Source: Granulicatella elegans (GTDB taxonomy: Bacteria; Bacillota; Bacilli; Lactobacillales; Aerococcaceae). Taken from it: a DNA stretch of 64,000 bases. Within the stretch, counting starts at the first letter, position 1; each line of letters opens with the position of its first letter. The stretch is taken from contig NZ_CP085953.1 in the NCBI RefSeq assembly GCF_020735385.1, positions 1,178,001 to 1,242,000 on the forward strand. Reading direction: 5' to 3'. Below, in pieces: positions 9,988 through 19,532 of this stretch. A program made the translations under genes and the position numbers. The notes below the pieces were generated by a model, which saw only the letters and a program-made list of their open reading frames with translations, searched no databases and was not told the DNA's origin.

Positions 9988-10053
9988 ATGATAGATAACT
10001 TTACAGACAACTTTCTCCCGAACGTAGGGACTAAGAATTATTTTTGTAGTTAA
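9988..10053 (+). CDS. Possible 21-residue peptide after the sigma gene
   Basis: ATG begins one base after the sigma factor stop codon (TAAAATG), with AGAGGA about ten bases upstream, and the frame runs 21 codons to TAA. The peptide starts MIDNFTDNF and ends NYFCS. No signal sequence and no family recognised. It ends where the decayed transposase region begins, so it may be a truncated gene start or chance. Confidence 0.25.
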   Translation: MIDNFTDNFLPNVGTKNYFCS

Positions 10054-10100
10054 ATAAAGCCAATGAAATCAATACTATGGAAGTAGTGCTAAAATAAAAA

Positions 10101-10144
10101 TCGACACCATAAAATCCCGTAAAATAAAGATTTTATGGTGTCGA
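10101..10144 (+). repeat. Perfect 16-bp hairpin at the start of the decayed IS
   Basis: TCGACACCATAAAATC (10101-10116) is exactly mirrored at 10129-10144 around a 12-base loop, directly before the transposase start at 10146. The two intact insertion sequences in this window carry a comparable hairpin ahead of their transposases. Confidence 0.6.
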
Positions 10145-10145
10145 T

Positions 10146-11265
10146 ATGTGCATTGTAACACAAATAAACCTATTTAGTGAAGAAGAAAATTTAGGGGAAT
10201 TAGAAAAATTAGCATAAATACTATCAGTATTACCAGCAGAAAAGTTATTAAAAAAATTAGATGAAGAACGAGAAAATGGTCGAAATGATTATCCAGTTGT
10301 ATGTATGTGGCGTTTACTCCTTGCGAAAAATATTTTCCAACATGCAACGATTGAAAGTTTATTGCGCGAATGTCATAGAAATAGCCAATTAAGACAATTA
10401 TGTGGACTTCTATCGCACTATATTTCTATGAATCATACCAATAATCATGTTCGTATAGTGCCAAGCTCTGCTGTGATGTCTCGTTTTATAAAAAATTAAA
10501 GGAACATCAAGAAGAATTGACAGAGATGATGGTAATTTTAGAAAAGAAATTACAAGAAGAATTAGCGGATTTTGGAAAAAAAGTAGCCATTGATGGGAAA
10601 ATGATTCAAAGTTATGCCAATAAGGTATCTATTAAAGAACCAGACGGCAGAAGAGAAACGCAAGCAGATAGACAGCTAAAACTTATTATTCAAATAACGG
10701 AACTAAAACTACTAAGTATTATTTTGGTTTCCGAGTCCATTTATTAGCAGATGTAAATGATGAACGACCGTTGGCTTTTAAAGTGACTCCAGCAAGTAAA
10801 GGAGAACGGGAAGTCGCTGAAGAAATTCTATTAAAGAATACAAAAGCAGTGATGGCAGATAAAGGATATGATAGTGTTGACTTTAGGAAATTCATCGAAG
10901 AACAAGGGATAATTGCGATTATCCCTCCAAGATACATGTGGAAAGACAAAGAAAGTCATCAATATAAAGACACATCACTCTATTATAATCAAGATGGGGA
11001 AGTATTTTATCGCACAGAAGATATTCGCATCTTCTCTAAAGTATCACAAAAATCACATAAATTTGAGAGACTTTACAATCAGAGAAGTGCCATTGAGAGG
11101 ATTAATGGTCGCTTAGACAGAGATTTTATGTTTGAAAATCATACGATAAGAGGATTAGAAAAAGTAACTTTATATGTCTCAATGGCTTGTTTATGTACAT
11201 TAGGATTTGCTTATTTAAAAGTGAAAAAACAAGAAACAGAACATTTGAGCAGTTGGGTTGCATAA
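10146..11265 (+). pseudogene. Decayed DDE transposase
   Basis: A DDE_Tnp_1-type (IS4/IS5/IS1182 superfamily) transposase broken by an in-frame TAA after about 23 codons, a frameshift near 10500 and another near 10700-10770. The fragments read MWRLLLAKNIFQHATIESLL, then KVAIDGKMIQSYAN (first catalytic Asp), then YYFGFRVHLLADV, VMADKGYDSVDFR (second Asp), and YNQRSAIERINGRLDRDF (catalytic Glu). The order is collinear with an intact enzyme of about 370 residues. No convincing terminal inverted repeats or target duplication were found, so its exact ends are not defined. Confidence 0.85.
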
Positions 11266-11591
11266 TAGTTATATAACTTTTTTAAAAAAATTGCGAAAAT
11301 TTAAGGGGGAATAGTTTGCTTTTTTTTAGGAACAGAGGTTACTATTGAATAAGTATGTCCGAAAATGAAAATAAAAAAAGGTTTTCTGAAATGATTTTTT
11401 CGTTTTTGGCATCATTTTTTGTTCCGAGAATCGATTTTCTTTTTCAAAAATAACGAAACCGCTATTTTAGGTAAAAAAAGGGCTACAGCGTAAATGATTG
11501 ATTCGGACTAATATTTATTATTGCTCTATTGTATGATATACTATACAAGGTATATATGGTGTCTTTTAGGACACAAAAAGGAGGACCAGTT
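11266..11591 (+). other. Intergenic region between the IS relic and mreB
   Basis: 326 nt of AT-rich DNA without a gene. The first part is probably the IS remnant's tail. Near mreB are an extended -10 box, TGATATACT (11534-11542), and a small stem GTGTC/GACAC just ahead of the ribosome site AAAAAGGAGG. Confidence 0.55.
11534..11542 (+). promoter_or_regulatory. Extended -10 promoter of mreBCD
   Basis: TGATATACT is a TGn-type extended -10 element; TTTATT 17 bp upstream is a weak -35. It lies about 50 bases before the GTG start of mreB. Confidence 0.5.
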
Positions 11592-12599
11592 GTGGTTGCA
11601 TTAAGTTTAAGAGCACAAAATATTGGAATTGATTTAGGTACAGCCAATACAATTGTCTATCTTGAAAATGAAGGAATTGTGACACGTGAACCATCAGTTG
11701 TCGCAAAAAATACAATTACTGAAGAAATTATAGCCGTTGGTCAAAATGCATTTGATATGATTGGTCGTACACCAGAAAATATTGTGGCAGTTAGACCAAT
11801 GAAAGACGGTGTTATTGCAGATTATAATACAACAACAGCTATGTTAAAATATTTTGTACAATCAATTGTCGGTCGCTCTTTCTTTAAACCGATTGTAATG
11901 ATTTGTGTTCCAAGTGGAATTACGGATGTTGAAAAAAGAGCAGTACTAGATGCTACTAAATATGCAGGTGCTAAAGAAGCCTATGTTGTTGAAGAACCAT
12001 TTGCAGCAGCAGTCGGAGCAGGCTTACCAGTTCAAGAGCCAACAGGAAGCATGATTGTAGATATTGGTGGAGGAACGACAGATGTAGCAACAATTTCATT
12101 AGGTGGAATTGTCAATAGCCAATCTATCCGAATCGGTGGTGACGAATTAAATGAAGCAATTATTTTACATGTTCGTAAAAAATATAATTTATTAATTGGG
12201 GAAAGAACTGCCGAAGATTTAAAAATTCAATTAGGATCAGCTTCAGTTGAAAAAGCTTCTGCTTATGGAAGTATGCAAGTTCGTGGACGTGATATGGTTA
12301 CTGGATTGCCAAGAATTATTGAAGTTGAAGCTGTTGAAATTGCAGAAGCAATGAGTGAAATTATTACGCAAATTATAGATGCAGTTAGAGACGTTCTTGA
12401 ACAAACACCACCGGAGATTGCCTCTGATGTTATTGATCATGGTATCGTATTAACAGGTGGTGGTGCCTTGTTAAGAAATTTAGCAGACGTGATTTCTGAC
12501 TATACTAAAGTTCCAGCTTTTGTAGCCAATGATCCTTTGGATTGTGTAGCTTTAGGAACTGGAAAAATTTTAGCAAATCCGCTATTAATGAAAAAATAA
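11592..12599 (+). CDS. mreB: MreB/Mbl rod-shape actin homologue
   Basis: A 335-residue bacterial actin that forms membrane-bound filaments and guides side-wall peptidoglycan synthesis. Nucleotide-binding motifs are intact: phosphate-1 GIDLGTANT (about 12-20), phosphate-2 [10 protein letters not shown] (about 156-165) and the adenosine motif TGGGALLRN near the C-terminus. An in-frame upstream extension to 11529 has no ribosome site; GTG at 11592 follows AGGAGG by seven bases and gives the usual MreB/Mbl length. It is first in mreB-mreC-mreD. Presence of the set suggests some elongation-type growth, as in ovoid cocci or rods. Confidence 0.93.
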   Translation: MVALSLRAQNIGIDLGTANTIVYLENEGIVTREPSVVAKNTITEEIIAVGQNAFDMIGRTPENIVAVRPMKDGVIADYNTTTAMLKYFVQSIVGRSFFKPIVMICVPSGITDVEKRAVLDATKYAGAKEAYVVEEPFAAAVGAGLPVQEPTGSMIVDIGGGTTDVATISLGGIVNSQSIRIGGDELNEAIILHVRKKYNLLIGERTAEDLKIQLGSASVEKASAYGSMQVRGRDMVTGLPRIIEVEAVEIAEAMSEIITQIIDAVRDVLEQTPPEIASDVIDHGIVLTGGGALLRNLADVISDYTKVPAFVANDPLDCVALGTGKILANPLLMKK

Positions 12600-12617
12600 T
12601 GAAAAGGAGACTGAACA

Positions 12618-13466
12618 GTGAATCCAATATTTTCGAATAAGAAATTAATTGGTTGGGTTTTAGGTGGAATTGTTACACTTTTACTCATTACTTTTTCACT
12701 CACTGTTGGTAGTACTATTGTTTCGCAAGGTGTTAATGATGTGACGAATATTTTAGGACGAATGCTTGCGTATCCTGCCAATAGTGTCAATGATTTTATG
12801 GAAAGTATTTCCAATTTGACAAATACTTATCAAGAAAATCAGACGTTAAAACAAAAAGTAGAAACAATTTATGAATTAGAAGTTCAACTAAATGACTTAA
12901 AAAAAGATAATGAAAAAATGAAGGAAACGTTGAAGTTACAAGATACTTTAAACGACTATACTTTAATTAACGCAACAGTTATTGCAAGAAATCCAGATAC
13001 TTGGAGAGATATTGTTACGATTAATAAGGGAGCAAATGATGGATTAACTCCTCAAATGTCTGTTATGAGTGATAATGGTCTAGTAGGTAAAGTATTAGAT
13101 GTGAATCCTACAAGTGCTAGAGTTGCATTATTATCGAATAATGATCATACCTTAGTTCGTGTTGCAGCGATGATTCAAGGAGAAAAAGAATCGATTTATG
13201 GAACATTAACAGGTTATGACCATGAAAAAAACATTTTAATTATGAGTCAAATTCAAGCAACTCAAGAAATTAAAGTTGGGGATAAAGTTGTGACGTCTGG
13301 TTTAGGAGGCGTTTCTCCAAGTTCTTTATATATAGGAACTGTTGAAGAAGTAGCAATGGATCGTTTTGGATTATATAAAGAAGTTCGTATTAAACCAGCA
13401 GCAGATACAAATGATGTTCGTTATGTAACAGTGGTGAAGCGAACAAGTGAAAGTAGGACTGAATGA
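12618..13466 (+). CDS. mreC: Rod shape-determining protein MreC
   Basis: A 282-residue periplasm-side scaffold that links MreB to the elongation synthases. It has one N-terminal membrane segment (LIGWVLGGIVTLLLITFSLTV, residues about 10-30 in pieces), then a coiled coil (about 65-110, TYQENQTLKQKVETIYELE), then the paired beta-barrel domain containing VIARNPDTWRD and GLVGKVLDVNP. GTG start after AAAAGGAGA. It overlaps mreD by four bases (ATGA). Confidence 0.92.
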   Translation: MNPIFSNKKLIGWVLGGIVTLLLITFSLTVGSTIVSQGVNDVTNILGRMLAYPANSVNDFMESISNLTNTYQENQTLKQKVETIYELEVQLNDLKKDNEKMKETLKLQDTLNDYTLINATVIARNPDTWRDIVTINKGANDGLTPQMSVMSDNGLVGKVLDVNPTSARVALLSNNDHTLVRVAAMIQGEKESIYGTLTGYDHEKNILIMSQIQATQEIKVGDKVVTSGLGGVSPSSLYIGTVEEVAMDRFGLYKEVRIKPAADTNDVRYVTVVKRTSESRTE

Positions 13467-14050
13467 TGCATACTTCGAAGCGTATTTATTGGTTACCCAT
13501 TTTGATGATTATTGCTTTTTTAATAGATGGAGTGATGATGAATCATTTTTCGGTATTTTTAATTGAATCAGGGTATACTCTTGTTCCAAGAATTGTGGTT
13601 ATAACATTAATCTTATTAACTTTTATTATTGATCATTCAAGTATGTTTTGGTTTGCAGTAATGGTTGGATTTATGTATGATAGTTACTATTCTGGTATTT
13701 TAGGAGTTTATATGGCAATTTTTGCTGTTATTATTCGACTAATCGGTCATATTAGAGGGAAAATTAGTATCAATCCATTTACGTTGGGATTAGCTTTAAT
13801 TCTCTTATTAACGATTACTGAAACCGGAGTATATATCATTTATACATTAATAGGGATTCAACATCTTTCAGTGCAACAATTTTTAATCCAACGTTTAGGT
13901 TCAAGTTTAGTATTAAATCTTGTTTTGTATTATGTATTATATATTCCTTTGAAAAACTTTGCTTTATGGGTACAATCTGGAATTTCTCATGAGAAAATTT
14001 CATTGCGAGCAACTCGTAGAAATCATGGGAATTCTTATCATTATCATTAA
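13463..14050 (+). CDS. mreD: Rod shape-determining membrane protein MreD
   Basis: A 195-residue polytopic membrane protein of about five or six hydrophobic segments (first IYWLPILMIIAFLIDGVMM). It works with MreC in the elongation complex. Sequence conservation is low in this family, so the call rests on topology, size and the four-base overlap with mreC. The C-terminal tail is basic and His-rich (RRNHGNSYHYH). Confidence 0.88.
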   Translation: MMHTSKRIYWLPILMIIAFLIDGVMMNHFSVFLIESGYTLVPRIVVITLILLTFIIDHSSMFWFAVMVGFMYDSYYSGILGVYMAIFAVIIRLIGHIRGKISINPFTLGLALILLLTITETGVYIIYTLIGIQHLSVQQFLIQRLGSSLVLNLVLYYVLYIPLKNFALWVQSGISHEKISLRATRRNHGNSYHYH

Positions 14051-14054
14051 CAGA

Positions 14055-14079
14055 AAGTCGGCTATAGCCGGCTTTTTTA
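14055..14079 (+). terminator. Terminator of mreBCD
   Basis: AGTCGGC-TATA-GCCGGCT followed by six T, four bases after the mreD stop. Confidence 0.88.
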
Positions 14080-14158
14080 TGTGCGAACATATGTGCGAAA
14101 AAGTAGAAGAAAACGTTATAGTTATGTTATAATGAGTTTGGAAAAAGGAGGTATGATG

Positions 14159-14497
14159 ATGAGCAATTTATACGATACAGCGAATCAATTAGAACGTGAA
14201 CTTCGTCAATCAGATGAGTTTGCTGCAGTGAAAGAGGCTTTTGAAGCAGTACAACAATCAGAAGAAGCGAAAGCTTTATTTGAAGAGTTCCGTGATATGA
14301 ATGTAAAATTCCAACAAAAACAAATGAATGCTGAAGATTTGACTGAAGAAGATATGGATTATGCAAATGCTTTATATCAAAAAGCTAGTTCTAACGAAGC
14401 TATTCAAACATTAATGCAAGCAGAACAACGTTTAAATGTGATGATGCAAGATATTAATCGTATTTTAACGACTTCATTACAAGAATTATATCAATAA
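14159..14497 (+). CDS. ylbF: YlbF/YmcA-family protein
   Basis: A 112-residue, highly acidic, helical protein of the YlbF/YmcA family (DUF964). In Bacillus, YlbF, YmcA and YaaT form a complex that steers RNase Y activity and affects competence and biofilm. The protein is predicted to be almost all helix (LERELRQSDEFAAVKEAFEAV, with LYQKASSNEAIQTLMQAEQR). Three consecutive ATG codons occur; AAAGGAGG at 14144 best fits the third. A TATAAT box at 14127-14132 gives it its own promoter after the mre terminator. Confidence 0.85.
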   Translation: MSNLYDTANQLERELRQSDEFAAVKEAFEAVQQSEEAKALFEEFRDMNVKFQQKQMNAEDLTEEDMDYANALYQKASSNEAIQTLMQAEQRLNVMMQDINRILTTSLQELYQ

Positions 14498-14512
14498 TTA
14501 CATTGATCGAAA

Positions 14513-14583
14513 CGGTCTTATTGATTTTTAGCCAAATGAATAAAATTCATAATGGACTAGAAGTGAATAGACCGTTTTTTATT
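14513..14583 (+). terminator. Branched terminator after ylbF
   Basis: AAACGGTCTTATT pairs with AATAGACCGTTT and is followed by a T-run. Inside the loop a second stem (CCAAATGAAT with ATTCATAATGG) can form, giving a two-tier hairpin. Confidence 0.75.
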
Positions 14584-14603
14584 TTTACAGATAAGGAGTT
14601 TTT

Positions 14604-15818
14604 ATGATTCGCTTTATTCATTGTGCCGATATACATTTAGGAAGTCCGTTTACAGGACTTCAACAAAAAAATAGTACGATTGCATCTCAAGCAATCGAAG
14701 CTACAAAAAAAGCTTTTTTAACATTAATAGAAACTGCAATTGAATATCATGTTGATTTTGTTCTAATTTCAGGGGACATATTTGATTCAAGTCAGCAACA
14801 TATTCAAGAAAAAATCTTTTTAAAAGAACAATTTCAAAGACTAGCTCAATCAGGTATTTATACGTATTTAATTCATGGAAATCATGATTATGGGAGGTTT
14901 ACTGAAGAGTGGAATAATGAGTTTGTAAAAGTTTTTAAGAAGGAGGTTTCAACAGAAATACTGACCACTTTATCTGGTGAAAGTGTTGCGATTAGTGGAT
15001 TTAGTTTTGAAACAAGATGGATAACAGAGTCGATGGCGCTGCAATTTCCAATGAGAAATGCATTAGTGGATTATCACATTGGAATGTATCATGGGCAAAC
15101 TTGTACAACTTCTGATTCTTCTGGAGCTTATGCTCCGTTTAAAGTAGGTGATTTAGAAAAGCTTCATTATGATTATTGGGCTTTAGGACATATTCATCGA
15201 GCTATGGATTTAGATTCTGATGGAAGAATCGCATATTCTGGAACAATTCAAGGAAGAAGTTTTAAGGAAGTTGGGGAAAAAGGATTTTATCTTGTGACTT
15301 TAGATAAAACTTTGCCAATGGAAAGAAATTTTATGTCTTGTAATTCAATTGAATGGATAGCAATGACATTTGATTGTGAAAAAATTTCTTCAGTAGAATT
15401 TATTGTAGCAAAGTTATATCATCATATTGCGAAAAAAACGTGGAATTCGGACAAGACTTATTTATTAAAATTTGTTCTTAAAGTAAGTAGAGGATTTAAT
15501 CAAGCTTGGTTGAAATTAATAGAAGATATATTACAAAATGAAATTGCAAAGAATTACAGCAATTTATATGTAATAGAAATGGAAGTGGATTATCAATCTT
15601 TTAAAGAAAATAATCAGTTATGGATTGATTTATTAGAGGATGAAGAAAGTCATCAAAATCGATTTCTCGAAATTCAAACGACTGCTATGCAACACTCATT
15701 GTTAGCAAAATATTTTTCAAAAGAAATGAGTAGCCAATCATTTCAACATAAAATCATTCAAAAAGCAAAATGTTTAATTGAAACAAATATGGAAGAAGGT
15801 GATGAAAATGTACATTAA
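14604..15818 (+). CDS. yhaO: DNA repair metallophosphoesterase YhaO (SbcD-like)
   Basis: A 404-residue calcineurin-type phosphoesterase, the nuclease partner of the SbcC-like ATPase encoded next. Metal-binding motifs appear in order: HCADIHLGSPF (about 6-16), LISGDIFDS (about 53-61), LIHGNHDYGRF (about 93-103), then GMYHGQT and WALGHIHRAM (about 194-203). The family acts on DNA ends and hairpins. AAGGAG lies seven bases before ATG. Its last 11 bases overlap yhaN, and yhaM follows, the conserved yhaONM order of Firmicutes. Confidence 0.9.
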   Translation: MIRFIHCADIHLGSPFTGLQQKNSTIASQAIEATKKAFLTLIETAIEYHVDFVLISGDIFDSSQQHIQEKIFLKEQFQRLAQSGIYTYLIHGNHDYGRFTEEWNNEFVKVFKKEVSTEILTTLSGESVAISGFSFETRWITESMALQFPMRNALVDYHIGMYHGQTCTTSDSSGAYAPFKVGDLEKLHYDYWALGHIHRAMDLDSDGRIAYSGTIQGRSFKEVGEKGFYLVTLDKTLPMERNFMSCNSIEWIAMTFDCEKISSVEFIVAKLYHHIAKKTWNSDKTYLLKFVLKVSRGFNQAWLKLIEDILQNEIAKNYSNLYVIEMEVDYQSFKENNQLWIDLLEDEESHQNRFLEIQTTAMQHSLLAKYFSKEMSSQSFQHKIIQKAKCLIETNMEEGDENVH

Positions 15819-18492
15819 GCAAATAGAAATATTTGGATATGGTAAATGGTCAAAAGTGAAAATGGATTTTCATCATCAACTACAAATATTTCAGGGGAAA
15901 AATGAATCGGGAAAATCAACGTTACGTTCTTTTATTCAACATATGTTCTTTGGTTTTCCAAAGAAATTTGCTGGGAAATACCCATATGAACCTCTAAATG
16001 GGGGAATGATGGGAGGAAGAATTTGGTTAGAAAAAACAGCTGAAGGTTCGTTAGTCATTGAACGAATGATAAAAAATGGAAAATTATTTTTTCGATGCGA
16101 AACAAGTTTAGGAAAAAGTTTATCAGAAGATAAATGGAAACAAATAATTTCCCAAATAGATGAGAAACAATATGTACAAGTTTTTGGATTTAATAAAGAG
16201 CAATTAGACCAATTTCATTTTTCTTCAATGGAGGAGATGGATCAGTTTCTCTATAGTGTGAGTGTAACCGGTAGTGAAGAATGGATGAAATTATCGACGA
16301 AATTACAAAAACAAGCAGAGTCAATTTTCACTCCTAAAGCAGTTAAAAGAGTGATAAACCAACAATTACAACAATTAGATTTACAAATGCGGAAAATTGA
16401 AGATTTAGCAAAAAATAATGATGTATATGAAGAAACGCTTCAAAAATCTGAAAATAAGAAGCAAGAGATTCAAAGCCTTTCACAGATGATTCAGAAAAAA
16501 CAAGAAGAAGAAAGAAAACTTCAATTATTACAAGCTCATTGGAGCAACTATGAAAAATGGATAGAGTTAAGAAATAAGATTCATTTTAATCAGGAAGATA
16601 GTTGGAATCCAGAGTGGAAATACGAACTAGAAAAAAGTCGAATCGATTCTGAATGGAATGAGCAACAACTTCAACAATTACAGAAAGAGTATCATTTATG
16701 GAAAGAAAAACATCAGAATCATCAACAATTAAAAGAAGATGAAAGATGGTCTCAGTTATTAAATATTTCTTTACTGGAAGAGGACATTGAAGAAAAGATA
16801 CTGATTAGAAAAAAATTAACATTAGAAATAGAGGAATTGCAACAAAATATTTTAAAAGAAGAAAAAATGTGGAATATCCATCATGAATTTCTTCCTATAG
16901 AAATCCCAGAACATGAAATAGAACAATTAAAAGAAAAGATTCATCAGGAAAAATTTCTGAATTTTGCAGAAATAGAATTAGAAAGTCAAATAGCTCGCTT
17001 AAAAGAAGAACAAGAAAAAATCAAGAGTCATTCTGAAAAACAAAATAGCAACTATCCTCGATTGAATGTTAATGGACTGTTGATGTTTAGTGGAGTAGTG
17101 GTTATTCTTTTTTCTCTGATGTTATTTACAAATCCTGTGTTAAAAGCAATTGGAGGAATCAGTGGTTTAATAATCAGTTTATTTAGTTGGATGTATGGAA
17201 AGAAATCTACCCATACAAATCAAGTTAAGGACTATTTCTCAAAAAGATTAGAGAAAATCACTGTTGAATTAGAAGGATATACATTACAAAGAACCATTAA
17301 TAAAGAAAAACTCGAGAAAATTTCACTGGAATTAGTTAGTTGGAGAAATAACTATGGATATGCTGACTCCCAAATATCAGTAGAACAACTTTGCCAAGGA
17401 GATGTTTTAAAATCTCTTCGATACTTTGTTAAACAGGCTCAAACAAAAGAAGAATTACTTCGTCAAATTGAAAAAGAGTTCATGCAATTACAGAAGAATT
17501 GGCAGTGGGTGTTTGAACTGAAAAAAGAAGCTATTCCTCATACGATTGAATTAGAATGGAAATTATTAAAAAAAATCATTCAGGAAGTTCAAAATTCTTA
17601 TCAAACAGAAATGATTCAGATGAATGAAGGGTTAAAATTACAAGAACAAATTCATCAATTGTATCGTGAAAAACAAGTGTTAAAAGAACAATTAGAAGTA
17701 TTATTGAAGACAGCAAACGTTCAAAATATGGAGGAATTTTATCAAAAAGAAGCAGAATATGAAGCGAATCGTTTGCTCATCCAACAATATACTCAAATCA
17801 AACAAGCTTTAGAACCATATTTAGAAGAACTTAAAAAGTTACAAAATCAAGAAGAATTAGAGAAAAAAATGAAAGAGACTCATCAATCATTAGTCATACT
17901 TCTTCAAAAAAATCAATTTTTATTAGAAGAACAAGCAAAAAATCTACAACAGATTCATCATTTAGTAACAGATGGAACATACCATGAACAAGTGATTCAA
18001 TTTGAATTATGGAAGGCAGAAGTAGAAGAACAAATAGTAAAATGGGCAAGTTCTTTATACGCTTCAAAATGGATTTTAGAAAGTTTACAAAACCAGTTGC
18101 CGACTCAAACAGATGAAGTGCTAAAGATAGCGGCTCATTATTTTAATCGATTAACTCAAGGTAGATATCAAGCTATTCAAATGAAAAATATGAAAATAGC
18201 TGTACAAAATAATGAAAAACAGTGGTTATTTGCGAGTGAATTATCAAGGGGAACTTTGGATCAATTATTAGTGAGTCTTCGATTGGCATTTATCGGTAAT
18301 CTATCTTCTAAAGTTCCATTACCGGTGTTAATCGATGATAGTTTCGTGAATTTTGATAGTGAACGTAAACAGATTATGTTACAATTAATTAAAGAGCTTT
18401 CAAGTAAAGTACAAGTGATTTATTTTTCATTAGATGATGAGCCATTTACAATTGCTGAAACAGAAGCTAATGTAATAAGATTACAAAGATAG
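15808..18492 (+). CDS. yhaN: SbcC/Rad50-like ATPase YhaN
   Basis: An 894-residue ABC-type ATPase with Walker A GKNESGKST near residue 31, long coiled coils (about 190-400 and 480-760), and a C-terminal signature LSRGTLDQLLVSLRLAF followed by Walker B PVLIDDSFVNFD. It partners YhaO in a nuclease complex. Unlike SbcC, the middle holds two hydrophobic segments (about 428-447 and 449-468), suggesting membrane attachment, a known YhaN trait. An earlier in-frame ATG exists at 15778, but GAAGGTG just before 15808 and the homologous start MYIKQIEIFGYGKW favour 15808. It overlaps yhaO by 11 bases. Confidence 0.9.
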   Translation: MYIKQIEIFGYGKWSKVKMDFHHQLQIFQGKNESGKSTLRSFIQHMFFGFPKKFAGKYPYEPLNGGMMGGRIWLEKTAEGSLVIERMIKNGKLFFRCETSLGKSLSEDKWKQIISQIDEKQYVQVFGFNKEQLDQFHFSSMEEMDQFLYSVSVTGSEEWMKLSTKLQKQAESIFTPKAVKRVINQQLQQLDLQMRKIEDLAKNNDVYEETLQKSENKKQEIQSLSQMIQKKQEEERKLQLLQAHWSNYEKWIELRNKIHFNQEDSWNPEWKYELEKSRIDSEWNEQQLQQLQKEYHLWKEKHQNHQQLKEDERWSQLLNISLLEEDIEEKILIRKKLTLEIEELQQNILKEEKMWNIHHEFLPIEIPEHEIEQLKEKIHQEKFLNFAEIELESQIARLKEEQEKIKSHSEKQNSNYPRLNVNGLLMFSGVVVILFSLMLFTNPVLKAIGGISGLIISLFSWMYGKKSTHTNQVKDYFSKRLEKITVELEGYTLQRTINKEKLEKISLELVSWRNNYGYADSQISVEQLCQGDVLKSLRYFVKQAQTKEELLRQIEKEFMQLQKNWQWVFELKKEAIPHTIELEWKLLKKIIQEVQNSYQTEMIQMNEGLKLQEQIHQLYREKQVLKEQLEVLLKTANVQNMEEFYQKEAEYEANRLLIQQYTQIKQALEPYLEELKKLQNQEELEKKMKETHQSLVILLQKNQFLLEEQAKNLQQIHHLVTDGTYHEQVIQFELWKAEVEEQIVKWASSLYASKWILESLQNQLPTQTDEVLKIAAHYFNRLTQGRYQAIQMKNMKIAVQNNEKQWLFASELSRGTLDQLLVSLRLAFIGNLSSKVPLPVLIDDSFVNFDSERKQIMLQLIKELSSKVQVIYFSLDDEPFTIAETEANVIRLQR

Positions 18493-18507
18493 AAAGAAGA
18501 GGTATTC

Positions 18508-19464
18508 ATGGTAAAAAAATTATATGATTACGCAGTAGATGAACCGTTGGAGTTATTTTTATTAATTAAAACAGCAGACGTAAGATTAGCAAAGAATGGA
18601 AAGCCATTTTTAGCTTTTACCTTCCAAGATAAGTCAGGTCAAATGGATGGAAAATATTGGTCTGCAACTCCAGAAGAAATTGAACGTTTTTCATCAGGAA
18701 GTATTGTTTATCTTGCTGGAAAAAGAGAAATCTTTAATGGAATGCCCCAGATTAAAATTACTGGATTACGTTTATCTAGACCAGAATTTGGTGAACCAAA
18801 TGAGGTTTCAGATTTCTTAGAACACGCACCAATGAAAAGAGACGAAATGGAGACTGAATTAAATTCTATTCTGTTTGAAATCATTAATCCAGTCATGCGA
18901 AGAATTGTGCACAAAATTTTAGGGAAGTATCAACAAGATTTCTTCGAATACCCTGCAGCTAAGCGACACCATCATGCGTTTGCAGGAGGATTAAGTTATC
19001 ATACTTTATCGATATTACGCTTAGCTAAATCTATTGCGGAACAATATCCAGAAGTAAATCGTTCATTATTACTTTCAGGTGCTTTATTACATGATATTGG
19101 GAAGATTATTGAATTATCAGGAGCTGTTGGAACAGAGTATACTCTAAAAGGAAAATTAATGGGTCATATTGTGTTAATGGATGAAGAAATAACAAAAGCC
19201 TGTGAAGAATTAGAGATTGATCAAAGCCATGAAGATGTTGTTTTATTAAAACATTTAGTATTAGCTCATCATGGTAAATTAGAATATGGTTCTCCAGTTC
19301 GTCCATTATTATTAGAAGCAGAAATTTTACATCATGTGGACTTAATGGATGCGAGTGTCACAATGATTACTTCAGCATTACAAAAGACAGAACCAGGACA
19401 ATTTAGTGAGCGAATTTTTGGATTAGATCATCGAACATTTTATAAACCACAAACTGTAGAGTAG
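18508..19464 (+). CDS. yhaM: 3'-5' exoribonuclease YhaM
   Basis: A 318-residue exoribonuclease. An OB-fold nucleic-acid binding domain occupies about 15-95 (KPFLAFTFQDKSGQMDGKYW). An HD domain follows, with HHHAFAGGLSYHTLSI and ALLHDIGKI (about 150-200) supplying metal ligands, and later LKHLVLAHHGKLEYGSP. YhaM trims RNA 3' ends, and its placement after yhaON is conserved. Ribosome site GAAGAGG about seven bases before ATG. Confidence 0.92.
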   Translation: MVKKLYDYAVDEPLELFLLIKTADVRLAKNGKPFLAFTFQDKSGQMDGKYWSATPEEIERFSSGSIVYLAGKREIFNGMPQIKITGLRLSRPEFGEPNEVSDFLEHAPMKRDEMETELNSILFEIINPVMRRIVHKILGKYQQDFFEYPAAKRHHHAFAGGLSYHTLSILRLAKSIAEQYPEVNRSLLLSGALLHDIGKIIELSGAVGTEYTLKGKLMGHIVLMDEEITKACEELEIDQSHEDVVLLKHLVLAHHGKLEYGSPVRPLLLEAEILHHVDLMDASVTMITSALQKTEPGQFSERIFGLDHRTFYKPQTVE

Positions 19465-19532
19465 AAAATAAAAAAGAGGTATATGCTATAAACTGTAATT
19501 AAAAATATCACACTTAAAGAAAGGCGATTCAA

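Noticed and set aside
10146-11265. Several small genes instead of one pseudogene
   Set aside because: The fragments are collinear parts of one transposase in different frames, each lacking its own ribosome site.
16500-18000. Possible separate membrane protein inside yhaN
   Set aside because: The two hydrophobic segments are in frame within the coiled-coil region of YhaN and are a known trait of that family.
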